A stretch of 28,958 nucleotides of DNA, taken from positions 1 through 28,958 of the forward strand of contig CAAEEB010000105.1 in assembly GCA_900754745.1 (NCBI GenBank), written 5' to 3'. Position 1 is the first letter of the stretch. Each line of letters starts with the position of its first letter. The position numbers were made by a program, and so were the translations under genes. Shown piece after piece: positions 6,291 to 13,258 of the stretch. Source of the DNA: an uncultured Collinsella sp. (GTDB taxonomy: Bacteria > Actinomycetota > Coriobacteriia > Coriobacteriales > Coriobacteriaceae). Below the pieces are notes generated by a model, which worked only from the letters and a program-made list of their open reading frames with translations, ran no database searches and was not told where the DNA came from.

Positions 6291-7260
6291 GAGCCTCCCC
6301 TCCCTCGCAGAAAAACGGAATGATCAGATCATCAAAGTCCTGAATCTCCTCGTGGCCAAAACCTTCAAAGAACTCATGACGCTTTTCACAGGTCAGGTTG
6401 TTGTAGACCGCAAACTGCGTCGCCGGCGGGCAGACGATATCGGCTGTGCCCGTGCCAAACAGCACGGGGCATTTGACCATGGGGGCAAAGTTCTTGGAAT
6501 CGAAGTACGCCAGCTTGGCATAGGCTTCCTCGATACGAGTCGAGTCCTCGTCAAACCAGCGAGACCAGTAGCGCAGACCCTCGTAGGCAATGTCGTCGGC
6601 ATCCAAATCCCAGACCAGGCGGAAATCCGATAAGAAGGGATAGAGGATGGCGGCGCGATTGATGAGCTCGCTGTTAAGCGCGCAGGTCGCAATGCCCAAA
6701 CCGCCGCCCTGCGACGCGCCGTTCACAAACACACGGGCAAGATCGATGCCCTCGAGCTCGCGAACGATACGGCACAGAATGCGGATATCCTGATGTAGGC
6801 GGACATAGTAGAGGTTGGCTGGGTCGCCGTCGATACCGGCGACGATATGGCCCGCGACCGTCGTGCCCTCAAATCCACCAATGTCCTCGGAGGGGCCTCC
6901 TTGGCCAGGACAATCGAGAGCAATGAGCGCCATGCCCATGCCCGCAAACGACGCTTGCTCAAACCAGCTGCGGCTCGCACCCGGATATCCATGGAACTGA
7001 AGTACCAATGGCACGTGCTCGTCCGAGACAGGTTTAAGGTACTTGGCATGCAGGCGTGCACCACACATGCCGGTATACCAGAGGTCGAAAAACCGACAGG
7101 TCGCGGAATCCGCAACCGAAGCCGCCTCAATCGCATAATCGAGCTCGACGGCGTCGGCCTCGGCCATGCGGTCCTTCCAAAAGAAATCGAAATCCGATGG
7201 ACGGGGCATAGCGCCTCGATATTCACCAAATTGCTGTTGTAGCTCCTGAGCACTTGGCAT
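6283..7260 (-). CDS. Acetyl xylan esterase (AXE1/CE7)-family esterase, possibly sialate O-acetylesterase
   Basis: Alpha/beta-hydrolase of 325 aa from the AXE1 (CE7) family, the usual length for this family (about 320), whose members deacetylate sugars and cephalosporins. The oxyanion motif is QFHGYPG (88-94). The family motif CPGQGGPSED is at 117-126, and the nucleophile elbow GASQGGG places Ser183. The charge relay is Asp274 in GTGTADIVCPP and His303 in EGFGHEE. There is no signal peptide, so it acts in the cytoplasm. In a sialic acid cluster the natural guess is removal of O-acetyl groups from imported sialic acids; this is inference from context. The start ATG at 7260 has only a distant AAAGG, so the exact start is less certain. 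It is followed, with an 8-bp overlap, by the serine-less paralogue. Confidence 0.86.
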   Translation of the reverse strand: MPSAQELQQQFGEYRGAMPRPSDFDFFWKDRMAEADAVELDYAIEAASVADSATCRFFDLWYTGMCGARLHAKYLKPVSDEHVPLVLQFHGYPGASRSWFEQASFAGMGMALIALDCPGQGGPSEDIGGFEGTTVAGHIVAGIDGDPANLYYVRLHQDIRILCRIVRELEGIDLARVFVNGASQGGGLGIATCALNSELINRAAILYPFLSDFRLVWDLDADDIAYEGLRYWSRWFDEDSTRIEEAYAKLAYFDSKNFAPMVKCPVLFGTGTADIVCPPATQFAVYNNLTCEKRHEFFEGFGHEEIQDFDDLIIPFFCEGGEAHV

Positions 7261-7296
7261 GGCTCGTGAACCCAACCTTTCGAAATCGTAACGGAG

Positions 7297-7324
7297 GTGC
7301 GCCCGGTAAGGGAACCGGGCGCAC
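7297..7324. other. Intercistronic stem-loop between the ABC ATPase and the esterase
   Basis: GTGCGCCCGGT (7297-7307) and ACCGGGCGCAC (7314-7324) form a perfect 11-bp stem with a 6-nt loop, 16 bp after the ATPase stop. The minus-strand sequence after it, CTCCGTTACGATTTC, lacks a clear U-run, so it is at most a weak terminator. It separates the transporter genes from the enzyme genes. Confidence 0.65.
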
Positions 7325-7340
7325 GGGAGGGAAAGCGAGG

Positions 7341-8168
7341 CTACTCGCCGAGCTTGGGATGCAGCAGCGACGGCGCAGCGCCGAGCAGCATCTTGGTGTA
7401 GGGGTCCTGAGGGTGCTGGAAAACCTGCTTGGCCTCGCCCTGCTCGACGATCTTGCCGCCATTCATAACGATGATGTCGTCAGAGATATAGCGGACCGTC
7501 TGGATGTCATGGCTGATGAACACCATGGCCAGGCCGAGCTCCTTTTTAAGGTCGGTCAACAGGTTCAGAATCTGCGCGCGGACCGAAACGTCCAGAGCCG
7601 AGGTGGGCTCGTCGGCGATGATGGCATCGGGGTTCAGCGACAGGGCACGGGCAATTGCGACGCGCTGGCGCTGGCCGCCCGAAAGCTGGCCGGGAAGAAC
7701 CTCGGCGGCAGAGCTGGGCAGACCGGTGAGCTCCAAGAGCTCCTTGACGCGCTTCTCCTGCTCGGCCTCGGTACCCAGGTTGTGGACGCGCATGGGGTCG
7801 AGCAGTTGCTCACGAACGACCATGCGGGGGTTGAGCGCCGTGGCCGGGTTCTGGAACACGACCGAGATGACGCGACCCATGTGGCGACGGTCCTCGGCGG
7901 TACGCTTGGTAACGTCCTTGCCCTTAAAGTAGACCTTGCCGCTCGTGGGGGCCTGCAGGCCGCACATGACGTTGGCGGTGGTGGACTTTCCGCAACCGGA
8001 CTCGCCGACGATGCCGATGGTCTGTCCGGGCATGAGCTTAATCGTTACACCCTGGACGGCGTGAACCAGGTTGGGGTGCAGAATCGAGCCGGTACGGGTC
8101 CTAAAGGTGACGTGGACGTCATCAAGGAAGATGATCGGCTCGACGCCGTTGACTGCGGTCTCGCTCAT
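7341..8168 (-). CDS. ABC transporter ATP-binding protein, DppF/OppF type
   Basis: Cytoplasmic ATPase of an oligopeptide-type (PepT family) ABC importer, 275 aa. Walker A is GESGCGKS (55-62), the Q-loop SVVFQNP has Gln106, the signature is LSGGQRQRV (162-170), Walker B is AIIADEP (182-188), and the switch His is His220. The typical DppF N-terminus LDDVHVTFRTRTG is present. It starts with ATG directly after the TAG of the fused permease-ATPase (0-bp spacing) and has an unusually strong ribosome binding site, GGAGGTGAT, inside the end of that gene. It should form a heterodimeric ATPase with the C-terminal half of its neighbour. The substrate is not readable from this protein; sialic acid is proposed from context. 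Confidence 0.93.
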   Translation of the reverse strand: MSETAVNGVEPIIFLDDVHVTFRTRTGSILHPNLVHAVQGVTIKLMPGQTIGIVGESGCGKSTTANVMCGLQAPTSGKVYFKGKDVTKRTAEDRRHMGRVISVVFQNPATALNPRMVVREQLLDPMRVHNLGTEAEQEKRVKELLELTGLPSSAAEVLPGQLSGGQRQRVAIARALSLNPDAIIADEPTSALDVSVRAQILNLLTDLKKELGLAMVFISHDIQTVRYISDDIIVMNGGKIVEQGEAKQVFQHPQDPYTKMLLGAAPSLLHPKLGE

Positions 8169-10184
8169 CTACATCACCTCCGCGTGAGGGGTCAAACCAT
8201 TTGCCTTGAGCACCTCATCGGGGAGCTCGGAATAGAAGTGCTCGGTGCCGGGCACGCGCTTGAAGACCGGACGGGTGTCCAGGCCAATGCGCGGATGGCT
8301 CGAGCGAGGTGCGAAGCGATCGCCCTTGGGGAAATCGCGCGGGCTCGGAACGGCGCCGGGCACCTGGTGCAGGCGGCCCGAACCGCTCTCGATGGACAGG
8401 ACGGAACCCAGAAGACCGCGAGTGTACTCGTGGATCGGGTTGGTGAGCAGCTCCTTGGTGGGCGCCTGCTCGATAACCTGGCCAGCGTACATAACCGTGA
8501 TGTTATGAGCGACCTCTGCGACCAGTGCCAGGTCGTGCGAAACGAAGATCATAGCAAAGCCGAGCTTGGCCTGAAGATCGTTGAGCAGCTTGATGACCTG
8601 CTTCTGGACAGTTACGTCCAGAGCGGTCGTGGGCTCGTCGCAGATGACCAGCTTGGGGTCGCGGGTAAGGGCCATAGCGATCAGAACGCGCTGACGCTGA
8701 CCACCGGAAAGCTCATGCGGATAGCTCTCGAGCGTACGCTTGGGGTCGAGGCCCACGAGCTCCAGGAGCTCCTCGGCGCTACGGGTGCCGCCACGCTTGG
8801 TGAGCTGCTTCATCTGGGCGGAAATGAGCATGGAGGGGTTGAGCGAGGACAGGGCGTCCTGATAGACCATGGCGATATCGGTACCGCGCAGGCCGAACCA
8901 CTCCTTCTTGCTCATCTTGAGCAGATCGCGGCCCTCCCAGAGAACCTCACCGGAAAGATGCTCGTCATCGTCGGTCAGGCCCATGATGGCCAGCGTGGTG
9001 ATGGACTTACCGCAGCCGGACTCACCGACCAGGCCCATGGTCTGGCCGGGACGGACGTCAAAGTTGACGTGGTCGACAACGTTGATGTCACCGTGGTGCT
9101 CAAACTGGATGCAGAAATCGCGTACCGAAAGGATCGGCTCAACGGACTCATCGGGCACATGGCGGTCGTTACGCTTGAGCTCGACATCGCGCAGGGCGCC
9201 AAGACGGGCGGACAGGGACTGAGCCTGCTCCTTGTAGGCGCGAACGGGGTCGGAGACCAGCAGGTCGGCCTCGCGACGCTTGGAGGAATCGGTCGGATCC
9301 AGGGCGGCGGAGGGAGCAGCGGCCATGGCGTCGGTAATGCCCTCGGAGAGGATGTTGAGCGCCAGGCAGGTGATCATGATGGCCAGACCCGGGAACAGCG
9401 CCTGCCACCAACGACCAGCGAGCACGCCGCCGCGGGCGTCGGCGAGGATGTTGCCCCAGGTAGCGGTGGGCTCCTGGATACCAGCGCCGATGAAGGTCAG
9501 CGATGCCTCGAAGATGATGGCGTCGGCGACCAGAGTAACGGTGAAGACCATAATCGGGGCGATGCAGTTGCGCAGGACGTGCTTGATCAAAATCCACGGA
9601 GCCTTGGCGCCGGAAACGATGACCGCGCGGACATAGTCCTCGCCGTACTCGGACACGATGTTGGCGCGCACGATACGGGCAATCTGCGGAGTGTACATAA
9701 AGCCGATGGCGAAGATGATCGACGGCACGGAGTTGCCCAGGATGGAGACGAAGACGGCCGCGAGGGCGATGCCCGGGATGGACATGATGATGTCCAGGAT
9801 GCGCATGATCGCCTCGGAAACGGACTTGCGCGAAACCGCCGCGAGGGCGCCCACGACAGAACCGCAGACCAGAGCCATGGCAGTGGCGCCAAAGCCGATG
9901 ATCAGCGAGTAACGACCACCGTAGAGCATACGCGACAGAATGTCGCGACCCTTATCGTCGGTACCGAAGATAAATCCGTTGCCGGGAGCCTGGCGAGCAG
10001 TGAAAATCTCGACCGGGCTATAGGGGGCAAGAAGGGGCGCCAGAATCGCGGTCAGGGCGACCAGCACCAGCACGACGGCGGCAATCTTAGAAGACAGCGT
10101 CATCTTCTTCCAGCCACCGAGCTTGAGCCCCTTGGAGGCAGCTTTCTCGAGCTGCTCGGTTTGCTTCTCTCGAATCTTTACCAT
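8169..10184 (-). CDS. Fused ABC transporter permease-ATPase (DppC-DppD type)
   Basis: A 671-aa protein joining two normally separate subunits. Residues 1-290 are a DppC-like permease: N-terminal TM at about 33-53, FGTDDKGRDILSRMLYGGRYSL, further TM segments, and the EAA loop around EDYVRAVIVSGAKAPWI. An acidic/polar linker follows at about 290-345. Residues 350-600 are a DppD-like ATPase with Walker A GESGCGKS (387-394), Q-loop QDALSSLNP, signature LSGGQRQRV (492-500), Walker B LVICDEP (512-518) and SHDL with His550. The C-terminal extension has the family arrangement RFAPRSSHPR, but the cysteines that bind Fe-S in many DppD/OppD proteins are absent. Such fusions are known in PepT-family importers. 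It starts 3 bp after the permease stop; there is no frameshift sign in the linker. Confidence 0.92.
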   Translation of the reverse strand: MVKIREKQTEQLEKAASKGLKLGGWKKMTLSSKIAAVVLVLVALTAILAPLLAPYSPVEIFTARQAPGNGFIFGTDDKGRDILSRMLYGGRYSLIIGFGATAMALVCGSVVGALAAVSRKSVSEAIMRILDIIMSIPGIALAAVFVSILGNSVPSIIFAIGFMYTPQIARIVRANIVSEYGEDYVRAVIVSGAKAPWILIKHVLRNCIAPIMVFTVTLVADAIIFEASLTFIGAGIQEPTATWGNILADARGGVLAGRWWQALFPGLAIMITCLALNILSEGITDAMAAAPSAALDPTDSSKRREADLLVSDPVRAYKEQAQSLSARLGALRDVELKRNDRHVPDESVEPILSVRDFCIQFEHHGDINVVDHVNFDVRPGQTMGLVGESGCGKSITTLAIMGLTDDDEHLSGEVLWEGRDLLKMSKKEWFGLRGTDIAMVYQDALSSLNPSMLISAQMKQLTKRGGTRSAEELLELVGLDPKRTLESYPHELSGGQRQRVLIAMALTRDPKLVICDEPTTALDVTVQKQVIKLLNDLQAKLGFAMIFVSHDLALVAEVAHNITVMYAGQVIEQAPTKELLTNPIHEYTRGLLGSVLSIESGSGRLHQVPGAVPSPRDFPKGDRFAPRSSHPRIGLDTRPVFKRVPGTEHFYSELPDEVLKANGLTPHAEVM

Positions 10185-10187
10185 AAT

Positions 10188-11144
10188 CTACACCGTCCTG
10201 ATGCGCGGGTTGATGAGCAGGTAGAGCATGTCAACCACGATGTTGATGATGATGAAGGCAAGAGCAACGACGATGACGACGCCCTGAACCAGGTTCGCCT
10301 CGTTGCCCTGAACGCCCTGCAGAATCGCAGTACCCATGCCGGGGAGGTTGAAGATGACCTCGATGACGACGGCGCCGCCCATAAGGTAACCGATCTTAAG
10401 ACCGAGGGTGGTGACCGGGGTGATCAGCGCGTTGCGCAAAACGTTGATGCCGACGACGACCTTCTCGGGAACGCCGGCGCCGCGAGCCATACGGACATAG
10501 TCCTTATCGAGCTCCTCAACCATGGCCGTACGCACGATACGAGTCATCTGGCCCGTCAGCGGGAATGCCAGAGCGATAGCGGGCATGATCATACGTCCCA
10601 GATAGCCAGCCGGGTTGGTGGTGAAGTGAGGCAGAGCACCGGATGCCGGGAGCACCTTAAGGTAGGAAGAGAACAGCAGAATCAACAGAACGGCAAGCCA
10701 GAACGACGGGGTTGCCAAGCCGGCGATGGAAAAGACGCGGATCACTTGGTCCGGCCATTTATCGCGATACAGTGCCGCGATGACGCCGAGCAAAAACGAG
10801 ACGACCGCGCCGATGGCAAGACCGATGAAGGTCAGCTGCATCGTGACGGGCAGGGCCGTGGAGATGCGCTTGGCAACGGAGTTGCGAGCAGCACCATAGG
10901 TGCCCATGTCACCATGGATCAGATCGCCCATGTAGCGCACGTAGCGCACGGGCCAGGGGTCGTCCAGACCATACTTCTCATGGTACTCGGCAACCGCCTC
11001 GGGCGAGGCACCGTCACCCAACGCCGTATAGGCGGGGTCGGTCTTGGAGAACGACATAAGGAAGAACACCAGGACGGTGACGCCCAATGCCATGATCGGC
11101 AGCGCCACGAGGCGCCTTCCAATCAAACGTAGAAAGTTGTTCAC
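10188..11144 (-). CDS. ABC transporter permease, DppB type
   Basis: Integral membrane subunit of the PepT-family importer, 318 aa with six predicted TM segments. The first is at about 10-32 (RRLVALPIMALGVTVLVFFL). Family features are the long extracytoplasmic segment with YGLDDPWPVRYVRYMGDLIHGDMG, the EAA loop LDKDYVRMARGAGVPE, and FNLPGMGTAILQGV near the C-terminus. The start is taken as the GTG at 11142-11144, which has GGGGAG upstream at good spacing; an in-frame TTG at 11177 lacks a site. A candidate internal promoter with a palindromic spacer lies just upstream. Confidence 0.92.
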   Translation of the reverse strand: MNNFLRLIGRRLVALPIMALGVTVLVFFLMSFSKTDPAYTALGDGASPEAVAEYHEKYGLDDPWPVRYVRYMGDLIHGDMGTYGAARNSVAKRISTALPVTMQLTFIGLAIGAVVSFLLGVIAALYRDKWPDQVIRVFSIAGLATPSFWLAVLLILLFSSYLKVLPASGALPHFTTNPAGYLGRMIMPAIALAFPLTGQMTRIVRTAMVEELDKDYVRMARGAGVPEKVVVGINVLRNALITPVTTLGLKIGYLMGGAVVIEVIFNLPGMGTAILQGVQGNEANLVQGVVIVVALAFIIINIVVDMLYLLINPRIRTV

Positions 11145-11179
11145 GTTCTCTCCCCTTTCTTTTGTCGGTAGGACCAACT

Positions 11180-11207
11180 GGTATATGAGTATGGATACTC
11201 ATTACAA
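11180..11207 (-). promoter_or_regulatory. Candidate internal promoter with a palindromic operator in its spacer, upstream of the DppB-type gene
   Basis: On the minus strand TTGTAA (11202-11207) and TATACC (11180-11185) are 16 bp apart. The sequence between them forms the inverted repeat ATGAGTAT-CC-ATACTCAT (11185-11202), two perfect 8-base arms with a 2-base centre. A regulator bound here would sit between -35 and -10. The promoter could let the membrane components be expressed separately from the binding protein. Inferred from sequence only. Confidence 0.45.
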
Positions 11208-11239
11208 GACCCGAGCGACATCGAGGCCGCCCGGGTCTT
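11206..11239. other. Intercistronic stem-loop between the substrate-binding protein gene and the permease gene
   Basis: AAGACCCG and CGGGTCTT form an 8-bp stem around an 18-nt loop. On the minus strand it is followed by GTAATG, giving only a weak U-tract; on the plus strand TTTGTTTC follows. Stem-loops here are common in importer operons, where they let the binding protein be made in excess over the membrane subunits. Confidence 0.6.
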
Positions 11240-11299
11240 TGTTTCAACTATGAGGACGTTGCCTTACGACCGACGCCCCACATATGACTCAAGCGAGTC

Positions 11300-12913
11300 T
11301 TAGGCCTTGACGGTCGCGACGCCCCTGAAGGACATGCTCGTCGTGCCGATGCCCTTGAAGCCATCGAGGGCCTCGCCGTTGGGCGCGGTGGACGGATCGT
11401 CCCAGGAAGCGGAAACGGTCTTGACGTGGACAACGGGGTACAGAACAGCGTTGTCGGCGATGATGTCGAAGCACTCGTTCCACTTCTTCTGCTGCTCGTC
11501 GCCCTCGGCGGCAAGAGCCTCGTCCATGAGACCGTGGAGCTTCGCCCACTCAGCGGAATCCTTCCACGGGCAACGGGTCTGCATCCAGACGTTGTCGCCA
11601 TACCACCAGTTGAGCAGCAGGTCGGGGTCGGCGCCGAAGCAGGACGGATCGCCAGGAGCGAGAAGGATATCGTAGGCCTCGCCGCCGTCGATGGCAGCGT
11701 AGGTGGCCGGCGAGGTATCGGTCTGGATGGTCACATCGAAGCCGAGGGCGTCGAGGTCGTTCTTGACCTGAGCGGCCATGCCCTTGATCTGCTCGTTGTC
11801 GGTGGTGCGCAGGGTGATGGCGCCCGGGGTGATGCCAGACTCTTCGATGAGCTTCTTGGCCTTCTTGGCGTCAGTCTTGTACACCGTGGAAGCCTCATGA
11901 TAGTTGGTGAAGCTCTTGGGCAGGTAGCAGCTGGCAGCGGTGGCAAGGCCGGCGAAGGTGTTGGTGATCATCTTCTCGGTGTCGAGCGCGTACATGACGG
12001 CCTGACGGACCTTGACGTTGTTCCAAGGCTCCTTGGCGACGTTGAACATGATGAAGCGGGTGCCGAAACCCTGAACGTTATCGATCTTGCAGCCAGCGCT
12101 CTCGAGCTGGTCGACGGCGTCAGCGGTGACGAGCTCCATAACGAGCGTGGAGCCCTCCTGCTGGGCGGTAACGCGAGCGGTGGGGTCGGTCAGGATGCTG
12201 TACTGGATCTTCTTATCCTCGGCAGCATACTCACCGTTGTACTCGGGGTTGGGAACCAGGGTGATCTCGGTATCGGAGATAGAGTCGTACATCCAGGGGC
12301 CGGAACCGATCGGCTGCTTGGCGCGATCCTCCTCGGCCTGGGTGGCCGGGGTAACACGGATGATGGCCAGACGATCCTTGAGCAAGGAGAAGTTGGGGAC
12401 CTTGGTCTTGACCGTTACAGTGCTGGCGTCCTTGGCCTCGATGGACTCGAAGGGCTGGAAGAACGGAGCGTAGGTAGCAGAAGCGGCGCAAGCGGTGTAG
12501 GAAGCGACGACGTCGTCAGCAGTGACCTCGGTGCCATCGGAGAACTTTGCGCCCTTGCGGATGGTGACCTCGAAGGTAGTGTCGTCCACGGACTTGGGAT
12601 CGTCGGTGGCGAGCTCGTTGAAGGTGCTGTAGTCGTGGTAATCGATGCCGTAGAGGCCCTCGATGACGTGCCAGTTAGCACCCAGGCCCACAGCGGAGCC
12701 GGTGCTGGCGGGGTCGAAGCTGGACGGAGCGTAAGCGGAACCAGCGGTGATCACGCCGCCGCCACGGTTGGCGGAATCGGTGGAACCGGAAGCGGAACCC
12801 TCGTCGCTAGAGCTGCCACCGCAGCCGGTGAGACCAAGCCCTGCGACAGCAGCGACGCTACCGGTGAGGCCGAGGAACGAACGCCTGGACATACCCTTGT
12901 TGATGATGGCCAT
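11300..12913 (-). CDS. ABC transporter substrate-binding lipoprotein (SBP_bac_5 family), candidate sialic acid binder
   Basis: Extracytoplasmic binding protein of a PepT-family importer, 537 aa. The N-terminus has a twin-arginine motif SRRSFLGL (9-16), a hydrophobic stretch, and the lipobox LTGC with Cys31, so export is probably by the Tat system followed by lipidation. A Ser/Gly/Asp-rich linker precedes the family-5 domain, with FSDGTEVTADDVVASY, QPIGSGPWMYDS, RFIMFNVAKEPWNNVKVRQAVMYALD and a typical C-terminal lobe. Start ATG at 12913 has AGGAG 5 bases upstream; an upstream TTG in the same frame is rejected. As first gene of the cluster it follows a strong-looking promoter. H. ducreyi SatABCD and Corynebacterium SiaEFGI show that this importer class can carry sialic acid; peptides remain the alternative. 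Confidence 0.9.
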   Translation of the reverse strand: MAIINKGMSRRSFLGLTGSVAAVAGLGLTGCGGSSSDEGSASGSTDSANRGGGVITAGSAYAPSSFDPASTGSAVGLGANWHVIEGLYGIDYHDYSTFNELATDDPKSVDDTTFEVTIRKGAKFSDGTEVTADDVVASYTACAASATYAPFFQPFESIEAKDASTVTVKTKVPNFSLLKDRLAIIRVTPATQAEEDRAKQPIGSGPWMYDSISDTEITLVPNPEYNGEYAAEDKKIQYSILTDPTARVTAQQEGSTLVMELVTADAVDQLESAGCKIDNVQGFGTRFIMFNVAKEPWNNVKVRQAVMYALDTEKMITNTFAGLATAASCYLPKSFTNYHEASTVYKTDAKKAKKLIEESGITPGAITLRTTDNEQIKGMAAQVKNDLDALGFDVTIQTDTSPATYAAIDGGEAYDILLAPGDPSCFGADPDLLLNWWYGDNVWMQTRCPWKDSAEWAKLHGLMDEALAAEGDEQQKKWNECFDIIADNAVLYPVVHVKTVSASWDDPSTAPNGEALDGFKGIGTTSMSFRGVATVKA

Positions 12914-13032
12914 GTCTTCTCCTATCAATAGAGAATCTTACCCGGGAGCACCTAGACTTGCCCCCGCGCAACTTGCGGACGATATATACCTTACCTACCG
13001 ACGAACCCAACTGAGGTGCCGCGCTCGGCGAC

Positions 13033-13113
13033 CGATACATACATACGCTTGAACGGTATTTACTACCGTTCACCGAATTCATTGACAAATGATTCGACAG
13101 ACAGTATGTATCG
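13033..13113. repeat. Inverted pair CGATACATAC ... GTATGTATCG around the cluster promoter
   Basis: Two perfect 10-base inverted copies lie at 13033-13042 and 13104-13113, 71 bp apart centre to centre, one on each side of the proposed promoter. Such paired sites could bind one regulator at two positions and form a loop. The function is unknown. Confidence 0.5.
13051..13088 (-). promoter_or_regulatory. Promoter of the sialic acid cluster with an operator across the -10
   Basis: On the minus strand TTGTCA (13083-13088) is followed after exactly 17 bp by TAGTAA (13060-13065). The -10 lies inside the perfect inverted repeat GAACGGTA-N5-TACCGTTC (13051-13071), so a repressor bound there would block polymerase. 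The start of transcription would fall near 13053, giving a leader of about 140 nt before the lipoprotein gene. The gap 12914-13258 contains no credible gene; TTGGGT-16-TATATA further downstream is a second, weaker promoter candidate. Confidence 0.55.
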
Positions 13114-13173
13114 ACGAGGTGAGATATCAGTCTTCGTCAACCCGCAGGATAGCAGTGTTGTTCACCATGGCTA

Positions 13174-13187
13174 GTCAAACGTTTTAG
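13174..13187. promoter_or_regulatory. Second copy of the AAACGTTT-centred motif
   Basis: GTCAAACGTTTTAG shares 11 of 14 bases with the perfect palindrome upstream of gap (471-484) and keeps the central CG symmetry (AAACGTTT at 13177-13184). It lies about 90 bp upstream of the proposed -35 of the sialic acid cluster. It may be a LacI-family or catabolite-type site; evidence is two copies only. Confidence 0.35.
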
Positions 13188-13223
13188 CGTTAATAAAACC
13201 CGAAATCGGCAGGTAATCACCGC

Positions 13224-13253
13224 GAAACAAATGATTGAAAATTGACCAATCAT
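13224..13253 (-). terminator. Candidate terminator after uvrC
   Basis: On the minus strand ATGATTG and CAATCAT (13247-13253 and 13231-13237) form a 7-bp stem with a 9-nt loop, followed by TTGTTTC. It lies 5 bp after the uvrC stop. The stem is AT-rich, so efficiency may be modest. Confidence 0.5.
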
Positions 13254-13258
13254 GTATA

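Noticed and set aside
7254..11132. Very long plus-strand open frame (1292 codons) opposite the importer genes
   Set aside because: It is an antisense shadow produced by GC-rich codon use; the minus-strand importer genes have clear motifs and ribosome binding sites, while this frame has low-complexity His/Asp/Gly/Gln content and no family signature.
11426..12931. 501-codon plus-strand open frame opposite the binding-protein gene
   Set aside because: Antisense shadow; no recognisable domain, and the minus strand encodes a complete lipoprotein with Tat motif and lipobox.
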